A DNA stretch of 39,831 nt from Actinomadura sp. 7K507 (GTDB taxonomy: Bacteria > Actinomycetota > Actinomycetes > Streptosporangiales > Streptosporangiaceae), in NCBI RefSeq assembly GCF_004348425.1, contig NZ_SMKK01000071.1:1-39831 (forward strand), read 5' to 3'. Positions 39,075 through 39,831 of this stretch are shown in pieces (the first letter of the stretch is position 1; each line of letters opens with the position of its first letter). The position numbers and the translations under genes are program-made. The notes below the pieces were generated by a model. It was not told the origin of the DNA and did no database searches. It saw only the letters and a program-made list of their open reading frames with translations.

Positions 39075-39764
39075 TCAGCGTCCGAACCGCTCCGGGTCGA
39101 TCTCGATCCAGATCTGCTCCGCGCGGCCCAGCAGCCTCCCGTCCGCGCCGTACAGCGCCGTCGCCGCATGCATCTTGCGGCCCTCGCGGCTGCGCGCGAA
39201 CCCCAGCACGACGCACCGCTCGCCGGCCTCGGGCACGTCCATCACCTGCCCGGTCATGGTGCCGAGCACGGCGGGACGCTCCCCCACGTCGAACGACCAC
39301 CCGCCGGGGCAGTCGAGCGCGGCCCACACCAGCTCCCGCTCGGGCACCTGCTCCGGCACCCACGGCGCGGCGACGATGTCGTCGGTGACCGGCCCCGGTT
39401 CGAGCCGCAGCCCGTCGCCCGGCTCCCGTTCCGGACCGCACACGAAGCAGCCGGGGAACGGGTGGCTCTCCGCCGCCCGGTACTTCTCCGCGGCCTCCAG
39501 CGCCCGCTCGAACGGGACGGGAACGATCGGCGGCACCACGATCGCCCCCGCGAGCGCCTCGGCGATCAGCAGCTCGCCGTGCCAGAGCCGCGCGCTGCGG
39601 CCGCGCTCGTCCTCCGCCGTCACGGTCAGCTCGGTGTCCAGCGGCGGCGGCCGCCGCAGCGTCACCGTCACCGTGTCGATCGGCACCCGCCCCGCGAGGC
39701 ACCCCGCAACATACCCGCCGTTCCCGGACCCCTCCGGCCCGCGAAACCGCCCGTCAATGATCAC
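39075..39764 (-). CDS. hotdog-like acyl-CoA-binding protein, possible thioesterase
   Basis: A 229-residue protein. GTG 39764 is chosen because GGGGGAA lies six bases upstream; a longer frame to 39821 lacks a site. It has NGGYVAGCLAGRVPIDTVTVTLRRPPPLDTELTVTAEDERG, which looks like the helix and first strands of a hotdog fold, and a second half beginning with FPGCFVCGPEREPGDGLRLEPGPV, then VWAALDCPGGW and LGFARSREGRKMHAATALYGADGRLLGRAEQIWIEI, which resembles a second hotdog. The two-hotdog layout would fit an acyl-CoA thioesterase-like protein, yet I do not recognise a named family, and the function is inferred only from fold appearance. Confidence 0.6.
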   Translation of the reverse strand: MIIDGRFRGPEGSGNGGYVAGCLAGRVPIDTVTVTLRRPPPLDTELTVTAEDERGRSARLWHGELLIAEALAGAIVVPPIVPVPFERALEAAEKYRAAESHPFPGCFVCGPEREPGDGLRLEPGPVTDDIVAAPWVPEQVPERELVWAALDCPGGWSFDVGERPAVLGTMTGQVMDVPEAGERCVVLGFARSREGRKMHAATALYGADGRLLGRAEQIWIEIDPERFGR

Positions 39765-39831
39765 CTGTGTTCCCCCGTGGTAACGCCGACCCCAACAAAA
39801 CGGCACCGATCTTAATGACACCCCCCGACAC

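Overview
The window is high-GC actinomycete chromosome. G/C-ending codons, GTG/TTG starts, a KstR2-type steroid-catabolism locus, a DUF574 (Methyltransf_19) methyltransferase, a TagF-type wall polymerase and an actinobacterial c-di-AMP (ydaO) riboswitch ahead of a CHAP hydrolase all fit a mycelial actinobacterium. Actinomadura or another Thermomonosporaceae member is my guess; it is not proven by anything here.

Layout. 1-1213: a decayed end of an integrative element (excisionase-type HTH gene kept, no integrase) beside tRNA-Pro(GGG). 1307-5663: a lipoprotein of the penicillin-recognising serine hydrolase fold, an ANTAR-PAS-PAS-PP2C (SpoIIE) phosphatase, then a c-di-AMP riboswitch and its CHAP-domain cell-wall hydrolase. 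5953-10129: two overlapping wall-polymer genes, a GT2/CDP-glycerol glycerophosphotransferase fusion and a GT4 glycosyltransferase. 10164-13959: fadE30-ipdF-like SDR-kstR2-fadA6, in the same order as the M. tuberculosis Rv3560c-Rv3556c region. Then an old-yellow-enzyme-like reductase. 15196-19735: glycerol catabolism (glpD on minus; iclR/gylR-type regulator and glpK on plus) with a relic of a second glpK C-terminus in between. 19754-22967: two paralogous acyl-CoA dehydrogenases around a GntR/FCD regulator. 23018-26786: XRE/MmyB regulator, SDR, aldo/keto reductase, DUF574 methyltransferase. 26809-31988: a second steroid block, ipdC-ipdB-ipdA-echA20 on minus and two SDRs (Rv3549c/Rv3548c-like) on plus from one divergent promoter. 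32230-39764: hrpA helicase, zinc-ribbon protein, proline iminopeptidase, a coiled-coil protein, a hotdog-like protein.

How they work together. The two steroid blocks, about 13 kb apart, together hold most of the enzymes that in mycobacteria and rhodococci degrade the last two steroid rings (the HIP pathway), plus their TetR repressor KstR2. The promoter of each block carries nearly the same inverted repeat (CTAACA-N2-TGTTTG and its mirror), found nowhere else that I noticed. This is a likely operator of the local KstR2, and it differs from the mycobacterial KstR2 box as I remember it. The glycerol genes and the acyl-CoA dehydrogenases between the blocks look like a separate carbon-catabolism neighbourhood. 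Stop/start overlaps of the ATGA type within the steroid blocks suggest translational coupling.

Limits: all family calls come from reading motifs and recalled family sequences; no search was run.
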